Source of the DNA: Heterohyrax brucei
Taxonomy: Eukaryota; Chordata; Mammalia; Hyracoidea; Procaviidae
Length of the DNA: 64,000 bases
Assembly: GCA_028571685.1 (NCBI GenBank)
Contig: CM053158.1
Location: forward strand, 50,266,501-50,330,500
Direction: 5' to 3'
Under the pieces are notes generated by a model. It had not been told where the DNA came from, did no database searches, and saw only the letters and a program-made list of their open reading frames with translations. The translations under genes and the position numbers were made by a program. Shown here one piece after another: positions 44,366 to 54,680 of the stretch (position 1 is the first letter of the stretch; the number at the start of each line of letters is the position of its first letter).

Positions 44366-44824
44366 GCTTGCATTGTCACTCACTGTGCATTCTCTCAGCT
44401 GTCACCTCAGGTTTTTGTTTCTGGAACAGTAAAGAGATGGTGTTTGGAGTACTCAGTATGCTTTATGCCACCTCTTTAAAAAACAAAACAACCAAGTGTA
44501 TTCAGGTCAGTGATGAAAAGGTTTGCCTGTTCAGTGCAGTATAATGTTATAAGTCTAGCAGGTAATTCAGAGAAAAATGTCCCCTGGAATAACAGGAACT
44601 ACCTTTCTGCTAAGAAGAGAAAGCATTCCATGCAGCTTTCAAACAGTGCCTTTTTCCCTTTGGTACATTTAAAATTTTTGAACAGGCATTCCGTTCACGT
44701 GATTTAAAGCTAAAACGGTGTGTGGTGCAGTCTCCTCTCTGTCCTCCTCTGTTAGTGCCCAGCTCTCCAGAGCCTAATGAGGACACAAATACTTGTTTTT
44801 CTTTCTTTCCTTTTTGGAAATTCC
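44366..44824. other. Unassigned sequence
   Basis: No repeat or exon recognised. Confidence 0.45.
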
Positions 44825-45890
44825 GTACAAGTAACGCATACATACAGTGTGTTAGCTGTTGTTACTGTTAAACAACATGTCAAGGTTAGCCGTGGAGCGC
44901 GCTTTGTATAGCTATACAGTGTCCCTTTGTATCACTAGCCCTAACTTCTTTAAACAGTCTCATAGTGATGGACATCGGGTTGTTGCCGTTTTTTGTTTGT
45001 TTTATGAGCAATGCCTTAGTAAGTAACCTTGTACCCACTCTTATAGCAAGCATCTGTGCTAATCAGTTGCCACCAAGTTGATTCCAGACCGATGGTGACC
45101 CCATGTGTGTCAGCATAGATCTCTGCTCTGTTGGATTTTCAGTGGCTGATTTATTTGAATGCGGATTGCCGGGACATTTTTTCCAAGGCGCCCGCGGGTG
45201 AATTTGAATCACCAGCCTTCGGCTTATCACTCAAGTGTGTTAACCATTTGCTGTACCCAGGAACTCTGAAGCATATGGCATTACATGTGGTAACTTTCTA
45301 GAACTGGGATTGCTGGGTCAAGAGTATATCTGTTTTCAGTTGTGACAGATATTGCCAGAATCTCCTCGTAGGAGTTGGTCTGTTTAACCTGTCACAAACA
45401 ACATAGGAAAGTACATTTTTCCTGCAGCTTTCGTAATGGTTATCAAGTGTTTGTTTTCTTGACAATCTGATAGATGAAAAATAGTGTGATTTTGAATTTA
45501 TATTTCTTTTAACTGACCAGAATTGAGTATCTTTTCATGTATTTAAAGGTCAGTTTTATATTTTCTTTGTGAGAATTGTCTGTATCATTGGCCCATTTTC
45601 TAATCTGTTTTTAGAAATTCTGTTGGAGAAATTAGGCCTCGGTTGTGAATATTTTAAACAATTTTACATTTATCTTCTGACCTTATTTCTGATGATATTT
45701 TTGCCCTACAGAGCCTGTTGATTTTTATTTAGTTGGATTTGTCAGTGTTTTGTGGCTTCTGGCTTTTGAGTTATTGTTTGAAAAGCCTTCCTCGTTCTAG
45801 GCTCACAAAGGAACTCCCCCATGCTTCCTCCTGGTGCTTTAGTGGCCTCCCTTTTGACATTCTTATCTTTAATTCCTTTAGAATTTAGCC
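44825..45890 (-). mobile_element. Old L1 (L1M-type) fragment, split by an AfroSINE
   Basis: gcaatgccttagtaagtaacc, ctgggattgctgggtcaagag, aatcagg-like and ggcccattttctaatctg are complements of old mammalian L1 ORF2/3' sequence. Coding potential is lost. Confidence 0.62.
45061..45268 (-). mobile_element. AfroSINE (long form)
   Basis: caagttgattccagaccgatg, gtgaccccatgtgtgtcag, long-form block cagtggctgatttatttgaat, ggcgcccgcgggtgaatttg, head complement gtgttaaccatttgc. Confidence 0.9.
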
Positions 45891-46000
45891 TGGTGTAGCA
45901 GGTAAAGTATGGGTTCAACTTTGTTTTGTTATTTTTTAAAGCCATGTACCCTGTTGTCTTCCTGCCTTTTAATGAACAGTCCTAATATTAAAAATGCATA

Positions 46001-46015
46001 TGTATTTTTTTCAAG
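46001..46015 (+). promoter_or_regulatory. Splice acceptor of the terminal coding exon
   Basis: A pyrimidine tract (tgtatttttttcaag) ends in AG at 46015. A plausible branch region (aatattaaaaatgc, tcctaat) lies 20-35 bases upstream. Coding character begins immediately after. Confidence 0.75.
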
Positions 46016-46565
46016 GTCCAAAAAATTGGCAGCTCTTGCAGAAGCCTTGAAGAAAGAATCTCTTACGAAGGCCCAGCTAGGGCTAGAACTGGAAGAGCTG
46101 GAAGTGGCGGCCCTGCTTGTCCAGGAGGAAGAAACTGCGTTAAAAGCAGCTGGCTCAGTTTCTAGGCAGCAGACAGCTTGCTCCAGTCCTGAGACGAGTG
46201 ATTCGGAGGAGTCGGACAGTACCTCATCCTCCACAACCCAAGACTCCGATTCAGAACAAGGCAGGCTCCAAGAGGACGAATCCCAGACTGCACGTTCTCT
46301 GCAGGCTCCCCTTCTTGAAGAAAGCAGTGCCCTCTTTGCTGACAGTGGTAGCGTGTGCAGAAACGTGGCCCTCCTGACAGCTGAGGACAGCCAGGGGGAG
46401 CTGCTTGCCCTTTCTCACGCTCCCGGAAGGTCCCGGCCTCTGATAGAGGAGCTGGGAGAGCAACTGAAAACTGTCGTCCAGGTTTCCGAAGCTGAGGGCT
46501 CGGTCGGTAGAAATGGCAGCGGAGTGCAGGGAGGACAACCAGCTGACACTGGTCAGTCTCACTAG
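46016..46565 (+). CDS. Terminal coding exon of an unidentified host gene (C-terminus, about 183 residues)
   Basis: After the acceptor the exon starts on the third base of a split codon and stays open to TAG at 46563-46565. Residues 1-45 (from SKKLAALAEALKKES) form a Leu/Glu/Lys/Ala-rich amphipathic stretch with coiled-coil character (LELEELEVAALLVQEEETAL). Then comes an acidic Ser/Asp/Glu tract with casein-kinase-2-type sites (SSPETSDSEESDSTSSS), then a mixed tail ending QPADTGQSH. No enzymatic domain, signal peptide or membrane segment is visible. G+C is clearly higher than in the flanks. The frame upstream of 46016 (from the ATG at 45909) is intron. I do not recognise the protein; earlier exons are not identified in the window. 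A weak GT donor at 46552 could in principle make it internal, but the stop plus nearby polyadenylation signal favours a last exon. Confidence 0.75.
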
Positions 46566-46730
46566 TGTCAAGAAGCCTGATGGACTTGGTTGCATCTGTG
46601 AATCAGAATTCCTTATTTTCACCCCATGCTGTTTTTAGTATATGCTACATTGTTTTTCAGTGACTTAATGTTTATACCCTTAGCTTTTCTCATTGCAGCT
46701 TCTAAAATAAAGTTTTAAAGTGTTTTCCCA
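46566..46730 (+). other. 3' UTR of the host gene
   Basis: Follows the TAG stop. About 140 bases to an AATAAA, with a T/G-rich stretch after it (agttttaaagtgttttccc). No repeat inserted. Confidence 0.6.
46706..46711 (+). terminator. Polyadenylation signal
   Basis: AATAAA within tctaaaataaagttt, 141 bases after the stop codon. Cleavage is expected 10-30 bases downstream. Confidence 0.68.
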
Positions 46731-46814
46731 AAGTAAAACAAAGTATTTACCAAAGTAATTAATGTTTGAAGATGAAAATAATAGTCCTGCTGCCAGAATC
46801 TCCAGAGCATGGAG

Positions 46815-47533
46815 ATTTTCATATTTTAATGCCTTTATTGAGATATGCTTGACATACAATGGACTGCACAGTTCAGCTGTACAGTTTGTTAAGTTGGCAT
46901 GTGTACACACCAAGTGAAGCTGTCACCACAGTTGAGATGATGAATGTACCCATCTTCCCTGATTTCCTTGTGCTCCTCTGTGACCTCTCCCTCCTGCCTC
47001 TCCTCGCATGCCACCCATTCCCATGTCCTAGGCAAATACTGATCTGCTTTCTGTGTCTATACTTTAGGTGGTGTTTTCTAGAATTCTGTATCAGTTCAGT
47101 TATGTAATATATATTCTTTTTTTGTCACACTTGGCAGTATAATTACTTTGAAATACATCCATGTGGGAGCATGTATCAAGAGAGTGTTTTTTAATTGCTG
47201 AGTAGCATTTCATTGAATAAGTTTATCCATTCACTTAGTGACAGGCATTTGGGTCATTTCCAGTTTTAGACTCTTACAAATAAAGCTGTTATGATTGCAT
47301 ACAAGTCTTTGTGTTATCTAAGAAAGCTCTCTTAGGTAAATGTTTGAGTGAAATCACCAGGTCATATAGTAGACATATGTTTCAGCTTTTTAAGAATCTG
47401 TCAAACTGTTTTCCACAGTGGTGGTACCATCTTACATTGCCCCTAGGCGCACATAGGAGTACCAGTTTCTTCAGTTTCTTACTATCACTTGGTATAGCCA
47501 ATCTTTTTCATTTTTAGCATTCTAAGAGGCATG
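46815..47533 (-). mobile_element. Old L1 (L1M-type), left part of a long antisense copy
   Basis: Starts tttattgagatatgcttgac and continues through complements of L1 3' UTR/ORF2 (gcatttcattgaataagttt; tttccacagtggtggtaccat). It breaks at 47533 and resumes at 49446. It begins about 100 bp after the host polyadenylation signal. Confidence 0.75.
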
Positions 47534-47688
47534 TGGAAACCCTGGTAGTGTAGTGGATAAGTGCTACAGCTGCTAACCAAAAGGTCAGCAACTCAAACAC
47601 TCCTTGGAAACTCAGTGGGGCAGTTCTACTCTGTCCTGTAGGGTTCCTATGAGTAGGAATCCACTGGATGGCAATGGGCTTGGTTAAT
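47534..47688 (+). mobile_element. AfroSINE (short form)
   Basis: tggaaaccctggtagtgtag head, aaaggtcagcaactcaaac, gtggggcagttctactctg, tatgagtaggaatccactgg tail. It abuts the A-tail complement of the next L1. Confidence 0.93.
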
Positions 47689-48478
47689 TTTTTTATTGTG
47701 ATGAAGTGAAAGTTCACAGTCCAAGTCAATTTACCATATAAACCCCCCCATACCTGCCTTTCTGCAACTCTGTTTGCTGTCCTCACCCTGTGACAGCACA
47801 CTCTTCTTTTTTATTCTTCCAGTATCCCCTCAACCAACACTTGTCCCCTCCTCTCCACCCTTTCCTGTACTTTCTAAAAATAAACCAGTAGGACAGTCTC
47901 ATATATATCTTAAACATACCATCTGTATCACTGTGTCCTATAGTCCAGTCCATTCTTTGTCTGAAGTGTTGGCTTCAGTGCTGGTTTCAGCTCTGGGCCA
48001 GCAGCAAGTCCAGGGGCCATGTTCTCAGGGGACCCTCCAGGTTGTCAGACCATCAATTCTGGTCTTTTGATAGCATCCATGATCGTCACACCTCTTTCTC
48101 TCGTGCTACATCAGGGAGTCTACTTTGTGTTCCCTGTGAGGGCAGTCTTTGGTGGTACATAGCTACCGTCTAGTTCTTCTGGTCTGATGCTGATGTAGTC
48201 TCCCAATCATAAGGGACCTTCTGTCTCCTGGGCTCATTTTTCCTCTTGTCTGTAATGTTCTTGGTTGGCATCTGTTCCAGGTGGGTTGGGGCCAGTTGAT
48301 GTTCCTCAGATGGCAGCTTGCTGGCTTTTAAGACCCAGATGCTATTCACCAATATGGGGTACAGAGGTTGTCTTAGACTAGTTATGCCAATTGACCTCAT
48401 TGTCCCCATATGATCTCCAGACCCCTGTCCCTGCTACTCTGTCCTTTGAAATGTTGGGTTCAATATAGAAAACTCTTT

Positions 48479-48483
48479 AGCTT
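48479..48483 (+). repeat. TSD of the solo LTR, left copy
   Basis: AGCTT, repeated at 49037-49041. Removing the insert and one copy restores the L1 word cttttagcttata. Confidence 0.93.
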
Positions 48484-49036
48484 TGTCTTAGGCTGGGTTT
48501 TCTAGGGAAGCAAAACCAGTAACACATACAAGTACAAGGAAAGATTGATAGATACAGATATAGGAAACAGCTCATGCAGTCACAGAAGCTGAATGTCCCA
48601 AGTTCTGGCACAAGCCTCACGTGGCCGCAGAAGCTGAGGAACCCAAAGTCAGCAGGTCGGAGACCACAGTTCTAGATCACCGGTTGTGTAGGTCAGTGAG
48701 TCCCAAGCTGGTGGCGAGACAAAGCAGCAGAGGCTGGCAAACCCAGGATCGGCAGGTCAGGGAACAAGAGTGGCAGAGGCTGGCGAACCCAGGATCAGCA
48801 GGTCAGAGAGCAGGACTCTCAAGTGCCGACTGTAAGGACTGATGAATCCATAGCTGCTAGTTCAAGTCCAGGAACCAGATGCCAGAAGAAGAGAGCAGGA
48901 GTTCCTGGCTACGTGAGCAGACCAGCAGTAGTAGTGGAAGATCAAGAGATGAGAGAGCTGAGGGGTGGGAAGCTCTGCCACTTAATATAGCAGCCAAATA
49001 TGGAGTAGCCAAGTTGACATAATCCTGACCACCACA
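48484..49036 (-). mobile_element. Solo ERV-L-type LTR, related to the provirus LTRs
   Basis: 553 bp from TGTCTTAGGCTGGG to ...CACCACA. It matches the provirus LTRs at its left end (ctgggttttctagggaagca versus accgggttctctagaggagc) and right end (gccaagttgacat). It contains a 46-bp repeat. The 5-bp TSD is perfect. No internal region remains, so it arose by LTR-LTR recombination. Confidence 0.93.
48728..48819 (+). repeat. 46-bp tandem repeat inside the LTR, 2 copies
   Basis: Units at 48728-48773 and 48774-48819, built on cagaggctggcaaacccagg. Comparable gctggcaa repeats occur in the provirus 5' LTR. Confidence 0.9.
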
Positions 49037-49041
49037 AGCTT
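49037..49041 (+). repeat. TSD of the solo LTR, right copy
   Basis: AGCTT, identical to 48479-48483. Confidence 0.93.
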
Positions 49042-49445
49042 ATAGTGTAGCCTAGTTGTGCTGACCTGCCTTCTGCTGTCAGCCATTACTCCCTTCACCT
49101 CACCGAATTCCTATGAACTGTCTAATCTGTGAGCCCTCTCCCTCCCTACCCTTGTAGCCATCAAAGAGTCTTTTCTTCTGTGCGTAAGTCTTTTCTTAAG
49201 TCCTTACTAATAATAGTCTCATACAGTATTTGTCCTTTTGCAGCTGACTGATTTCACTCAGCAAAATGTCTTCCAGTCAATTTCCAGGTTATGAGATGTT
49301 TCATAAAAATCACTGTTCTTTATCATTGCATAGTGTTCCATTGTGCATATATACCGTAGTTTGTTTACCCATTCATCTGTTGATGCGCACCTAGGTTGAA
49401 TCCATCTTTTTGCTGTTGTGGACTGCTTTTGTTTTAAGAAGCATT

Positions 49446-50464
49446 TAGTGATGTCTCGTTGTGGTTTTAATTTGAATTTTTTTGAAGACTGATGATGTTG
49501 AACATTTTTCAATATGCTTATTTGTCATACCTATATGTTTGATGAAATGCATATTCAGATTTTTTTCCCATTTTCCAAGCTGGGTTGTTTCCTTATTTTT
49601 GAGTTTTGAGAGTTCTTTATGCGTTCTGGGTACAAGTCCATTATGAGATAGTGTGCCTTGAAAATATTCTGTCCTACTTTGTGGCTTGTCTTTTTGTTTC
49701 TTTAACAGTATCTTTCAAACAACAGACATTTTTAATTTTGATGAAGTTCAGTTCATCAGATTTTTCTTTTACAGAATGTGCTTTTGATGCTGTATCTTAG
49801 AAAGATTTACCTAACTCAGGGTTACAAGGTTTTTCCCAGTTTTTTTGGCTTTAAAGTTTTAGTCCTTACAATTGGGTCTATGATCAGTTTTGAATTAATT
49901 GTTTAATAAAGTGTGAGGTACAGATTGATACCCATTTTCTTTTCCCTGTGAATGTTCAGCTGCTGTAATGTCATTTGTTGAAAAAACTGTCCTTCCTGCA
50001 TTGAATTCCCTTTGAATCTTTATCAAAACCCATTTGACCATATTTTTGTGAGTTTATTTTGGAACTCTTTATTCTGTTGGTTTGGTCTGTGTGCCTACCC
50101 TTTTACCCTTTTGAATCTATGGATCAGTCTAGGGAGAACTGACATATTAACAATACTGAGTTTTCCAACCCGTGTATGTGGTTTACTTCTCCCTTTTATT
50201 TATATCTTTAATGACTTACAGCAGTGTTTTGCTGTTTTCAATGTCTGTTTGTTATATCTTTTTATTAATGGTTCATATTGTTTAATGTTGTTATAAATAG
50301 TACCTTTGTAAATGGTTATCATCTTTATTTTTGGTCATCTGTACATGTGTCTTTTTTCTCAGCTTTTAAAATATTAATGACTAGTACTCAGCAATTTAAT
50401 TACCATATAGTTCTAGTTTTCTTCATATTGCCTGTCTGTAGGGTTTGTTGGGTTTCTTGAATCT
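49446..50464 (-). mobile_element. Old L1 (L1M-type), middle part
   Basis: Continues 46815-47533: gatgtctcgttgtggtttta, ttgagagttctttatgcgttc, tcttttacagaatgtgctttt and aatctttatcaaaaccc are complements of old L1 ORF2. The small plus-strand frames here are shadows. Confidence 0.75.
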
Positions 50465-50472
50465 TTAGGTCT
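50465..50472 (+). repeat. TSD of AfroSINE, left copy
   Basis: TTAGGTCT, repeated at 50624-50631. Confidence 0.82.
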
Positions 50473-50623
50473 CTACCCATTGCCATCAAGTTGATTCTGA
50501 CTCATAGTGACCCTACAGAGTAGAACTGCCCCACAGAGTTTCCAAAGAGTGCCTGGTGCATTTGAACTGCCAACCTTTTGGTTGGCAACCATAGCACTCA
50601 ACTACTACACCACTAGGCTTTTC
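50473..50623 (-). mobile_element. AfroSINE (short form) with TSD
   Basis: gccatcaagttgattctgac, gagtagaactgccccacag, tttgaactgccaacc, ttttggttggcaaccatagc, caccactaggctttt. Flanked by an 8-bp direct repeat. Confidence 0.94.
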
Positions 50624-50655
50624 TTAGGTCTGTAGTTCTATAAAATTTGGAGAAC

Positions 50656-51718
50656 GTGGGGCAGAGTCAAGATGGGGGACTAAACACATGTCTCCCTAAA
50701 TCCCTATGGAAACCAAGACCTGAACTGGTAATTAAACAGAACCTTCTGGACCCCTGGCGAGCCCTAGGATGTGGCATAGGGTTGTTAATTTGGACTTCAT
50801 ACCACTAAACACAAAACCTCCTCTCTTTCACTGACCCCACTCTTGGCAAGTGCGGGCTTACATGGACCGAAGGTAACTCACTATTTTGATTTTTTTTTGG
50901 TCTGTATTGGCCAGTGGGCGGAGCTGGGACTTGATTACCCACTGGTCTGCAAGGCACTGCTGGTGGGATTGGCAAGCGCAATTGCCATGTTCTGAGAGCC
51001 CAGGTTTGGACTATGTGCATCACGGCCCCTCTGGCCTATCTTTCTACCTCTGCCATGTGGTAGCCATATGGATGCCATGATGAGCTTGTGTGGGACATCA
51101 TCTTGATCCACTGGGAGATGGAGATGCCCAGGCAGAGGCCCTGGCTGGGCTTGGTTCCTGGGCTGCCAGGCAGTGCCTGCCAGGGGAAAAGTGCTTTTCC
51201 AGCAGAGAAGCAGTGTTTTGCACAGTGTTGCCTGAGGCTGGGGCCCAGCAACAGAGGCTGTGGACTCTGGGCATCTCGGCACTTTTGGCCTCTCCACCAG
51301 TAGCCTGGTCCCAGTCGGGTGGCGAGGTTGTGCAGGATGCCATCTTGTTTTGCTAGGAGGTGGAATTATCCATACAGAAGCCTAAGCTGGATGTAATTTC
51401 TGGACTGGGAGGCAGTGCCTGCACAAAAGAGCACTTTTCTGGCAGAGAAGCAGAATTCTACACAGTAGCACCTACAGCAGAGGCCCAACAGCAGAGGCCA
51501 GCAGGGCAGGAGCCTTTCTGTATTTTGAGCTAGTTTATAACATCTGGGGTTCAATACAGAGGTGCTTACTATGCCAGCTGGGAAGAGGGACCTATATACC
51601 TGAAAACCTGACTGACTTTGGAAGGTGTCAGGTACTTTTTACTTCTCATTTTAAGATGGCCTAGAGAAACAACTGTGGTCCATCATCACAGCGTCTCTCC
51701 CAACCTCTATTGACCCAC
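50656..51718 (+). promoter_or_regulatory. L1 5' UTR with tandem ~240-bp units
   Basis: The element opens with gtggggcagagtcaagatgg, containing a YY1-type AAGATGG as in other mammalian L1 promoters. Two clear units begin at 51091 (tgggacatcatcttgatcc) and 51331 (tgcaggatgccatcttgttt). Their shared word ggcagtgcctgc recurs at 51169 and 51411. A more diverged unit precedes them (about 50850-51090: agctgggacttgattaccc). Each clear unit carries a CATCTTG word, the complement of a YY1-type site. Confidence 0.75.
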
Positions 51719-52660
51719 ATGAAGCCCCAAAAGCAACAAACTCTAGAGAAAACTGTGGCCAGGAAATCACCCATGGCATCGGAAGGCCCCCAAAAGAAAC
51801 CTCCTCAGAACTTCCCAGACAAAGAAGCTTTTCTGAAATTAGCAGAAGGTGAATACAAAAGGATTACATAGAGAGCCCTCCTAGAGCTTATACAAAATGC
51901 AGCAGAGCAAAATGAAAAATTAAGCTGTTTGATCTACTGGAACACCAGTACTCTGAAATCCAACAGATCAAGAACATAATCAAAGACATAGAAACTTCAA
52001 AACCAAAAAGCAGAATGGAAAAATGTAAAACAGAATTTCTGATTTGGAAGACAGAGTTACTGACTGCAGCATCAATGAGGAGAAATCAGAAAAAAGAAAC
52101 AAGAAAAATAAAGCAGCATTAGGAAGTGTGTGGGACTCTATTAAGAGGAGCAATCTACAATTCATTGGCGTTCCTGAACAGAGCAAGACACCTGAGAACA
52201 CGGAGAGTATTGTTGCTGTGCTACTGACAGAAAATTTCCCAGAAATTATGAAAGAAGAGAATATAGATATCCAAGATATGTATCAAATACCACTCAATAT
52301 AGATCTCAATAGAAAGACTCCAAGACATAATCAAGCTTAACAAAATGAAACAAGCAGAAACTCTTAAAGGCACCAAGACTCAAAGCTAACACTCAAGAGG
52401 AAAACCCTGTAGGCTTTCGTAGGATTTCTCAGCAGAAACAATGCTGGCATGGAGACAGTGGCATGACACATTGAAAGTCTTGAAGGAGAAGAACTTCCAA
52501 CCAAGAATTATATATCCTGCATAACTATCTTTCAAATATGAAAATGAAATTAAGACAGTTGCAGATCAACAGCAACTCAGAGACTTTAAAAACCAAACCA
52601 AAGCTACAAGAAATACTGAAAGAATCTCTTGGCTTAGAAGAACAAAACCACTAACTGTAT
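51719..52660 (+). pseudogene. L1 ORF1 remnant (RNA-binding protein)
   Basis: ORF1 proteins bind L1 RNA as coiled-coil trimers. A likely start ATG at 51719 opens 50 codons (MKPQKQQTLEKTVARKSPMA...) before a TAG at 51869. The best preserved piece is 52044-52340, with a Lys/Glu-rich stretch, then WDSIKRSNLQFIGVPEQ and NFPEIMKEENIDIQDM, the RRM-to-CTD part. A last part (52420-52640) continues with the C-terminal region in broken frames. Not functional. Confidence 0.78.
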
Positions 52661-53059
52661 ATTTTAGAAGGAAACATCATCTAGAATCCTACTCAGTTAG
52701 GGAAGGCTCCAAACTCAGTCAAAGCTTAATAGTGAAAGAAATGATCCAGTGATCATATCATGAAAACTACGATGTCATCATATTAAAAAGAGGGATGTAC
52801 TACAGTCATTATAGTCCTTCAAGATGGAGAGGAAGTTGACAAGATTGGTAGTAGTTAAGTTGGGTTTATACATAGTTTATTAAGGGGGATCATAGAGGCA
52901 GCTGTGAAGCACAATAAAGATGCAACATACTGTATCAAGAAACATAATACAGGAGTCTCAACAACCACAAAACCAACCCTGAAAAAGGTGAAAAATCAAC
53001 TCACAAAGAAGAATGTCCCAGAACACATTAATAAGAACAACAGAGAAAACATCAACACA
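52661..53059 (+). other. L1 inter-ORF region
   Basis: About 400 bp without a clear ORF1 or ORF2 match, longer than the short spacer of human L1. A 71-codon frame (52904-53119) runs through its end into the ORF2 start. Confidence 0.5.
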
Positions 53060-54680
53060 AAAATAAACATCTCACAATGGCAGCACATAACTATCAATAA
53101 TTACATTGAATGTGAATAGACTAAACGCTCCAGTAAAGTGACATCTTGGGTCAAAAGACATGACCCATTCATATGTTGCCTACAAGAAACTCACCTTCAA
53201 GTTAAAAGGTATGAACAAACTGAAAATTAAAGGATGGGAGAATATATATCAAGCTAACAATGAACAAAGAAAAGCAGATGTGGCAATTCTAATCTAAGAT
53301 AAAATCGATTTTAATGTAAAATCCACCATTGTGGACAAGGATGGACACTATTGCTGAAAGATTCAATACACTAACAATATTAAATACTTATGCACCTAAT
53401 ATTAGAGCACCTAAATACTGACTACACTCAAAAAAGAGATAGATCACTCCACAATAATAGTGGGAGACTTCAACACTCCACTCTAAATATTGGACAGAAC
53501 GTCTAGAAAAAAGCTCAATAAAGACACAGCAGACTTTATTGCCTCAATTAACCAACTAGACTTCACTGACATATACTGAACTTTCTGTCCATCAGCAGAC
53601 AACTACACCTTCTCCAGTGCACACAGAACATTCTTTAGAGTAGACCATCTGTTAGGACATACAGCAATTCTCAACAAAATCCATACCATTGAATTAATAT
53701 AAAGAATCTTCTCAGATCATAAAGCCACAAAAGTCAAAATCAATAGCAGAAAAAAACACAGAAAGTGGAACTCATGGAAACTGAACAACATTTTGCTCAA
53801 AAAGCCATGGGTTATAGAAGAAATCAAGGATGAAATAAATAAATTTATGGATTCCAATAAGAATGGAAACACTTCCTACCAGAACCAATGGAAAACAACC
53901 AAAGCAGTGCTCAGAGGTCAGTTTGTCTCCATAAATGTACACATCTGGAAGGAAGAAAGACACCAAAGAACTAACCCTACAGCTTGAACAAGTAGAGAAC
54001 AACAGAGGAACCCCTCAGTCACCAGAAGAAAACAAATCATAAAGATTAGAGCAGAACTAAGCAAATTATAGAAGAACAATTGAAAAGACCAAAAGCTGGT
54101 TTTTTGAAAAGATTAACAAAATTGACAAACCATTGGTTAAACTTACTAAACAAAAACAGGAAAGGAAACAAATAACCCAAGTAAGAAATGAGAGGAGAGT
54201 TGTCAAACAGATCCAACAGAAATCAAAACTATCATAACAGAATACTATGAAAGACTGTACTCTAAACCTAGAGGAAATGGACAAATTCCTTGATTCATAT
54301 GACCTATCAAAATTATGACAAGGCGAAGCCAAACAACTTAGTAAACCCATCACAAAGGAAGAGATTGAAAAAGTCATCAAAAAACTACCAACAAAAAAAG
54401 CCCAGGCCCAGATGGCTTCACTGCAGAATTCTACCAAACTTTTAGAGAAGAGTTATCTCCAATACTACTCAGACTATTTCAGAGTCTAGAAAGAGATGGA
54501 ATACTCCCAAATTCATTCTATGAAGCCAGCATAACCCTGGTACCAAAGCCAGGGAAAGACCCAACAAAAAAGGAGAACTACAGAGTGATATCACTCATGA
54601 ATCTAGATACAAAAATCTTCAACAAATTCTTGCCAATAGAATACAACAATATATCCAAAAAATAATCCGTCATGACCAAG
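53060..54680 (+). pseudogene. L1 ORF2 remnant: endonuclease and linker
   Basis: Begins around the HITINNYIECE block (53085-53118), followed by the endonuclease word CLQETHLQVK near 53180-53210. Further EN-like blocks lie near 53460 (IVGDFNT-like) and 53640 (RVDHLLGHT-like). 53793-53987 and 54066-54437 then parallel the linker before RT. Numerous stops and frameshifts. Confidence 0.8.

Larger units (their letters stand above)
47689..49432 (-). mobile_element. 5'-truncated L1 (3' UTR and ORF2 end), minus strand, carrying a solo LTR
   Basis: T-rich left end (aatttttttattgtgatg), a 3' UTR like 40061-40900, then the ORF2-end complement up to tttttgctgttgtggactg. The outer flanks tctaagaggcatg (47521) and tttaagaagcatt (49433) match 10 of 13, and the same old L1 continues on both sides. 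Confidence 0.9.

Noticed and set aside
46552-46557. GTCAGT donor near the end of the terminal exon
   Set aside because: Possible by sequence, but an in-frame stop follows 11 bases later and an AATAAA lies downstream, so a last exon is simpler.
47534-47620. tRNA-gene-like head (A and B box words)
   Set aside because: It is the tRNA-derived head of an AfroSINE; no cloverleaf with a proper anticodon arm and acceptor stem can be drawn.
51090-51356. Overlapping open frames on both strands around 51.1-51.35 kb
   Set aside because: GC-rich L1 5' UTR monomer sequence; frames are open on both strands and carry no ORF1 features.
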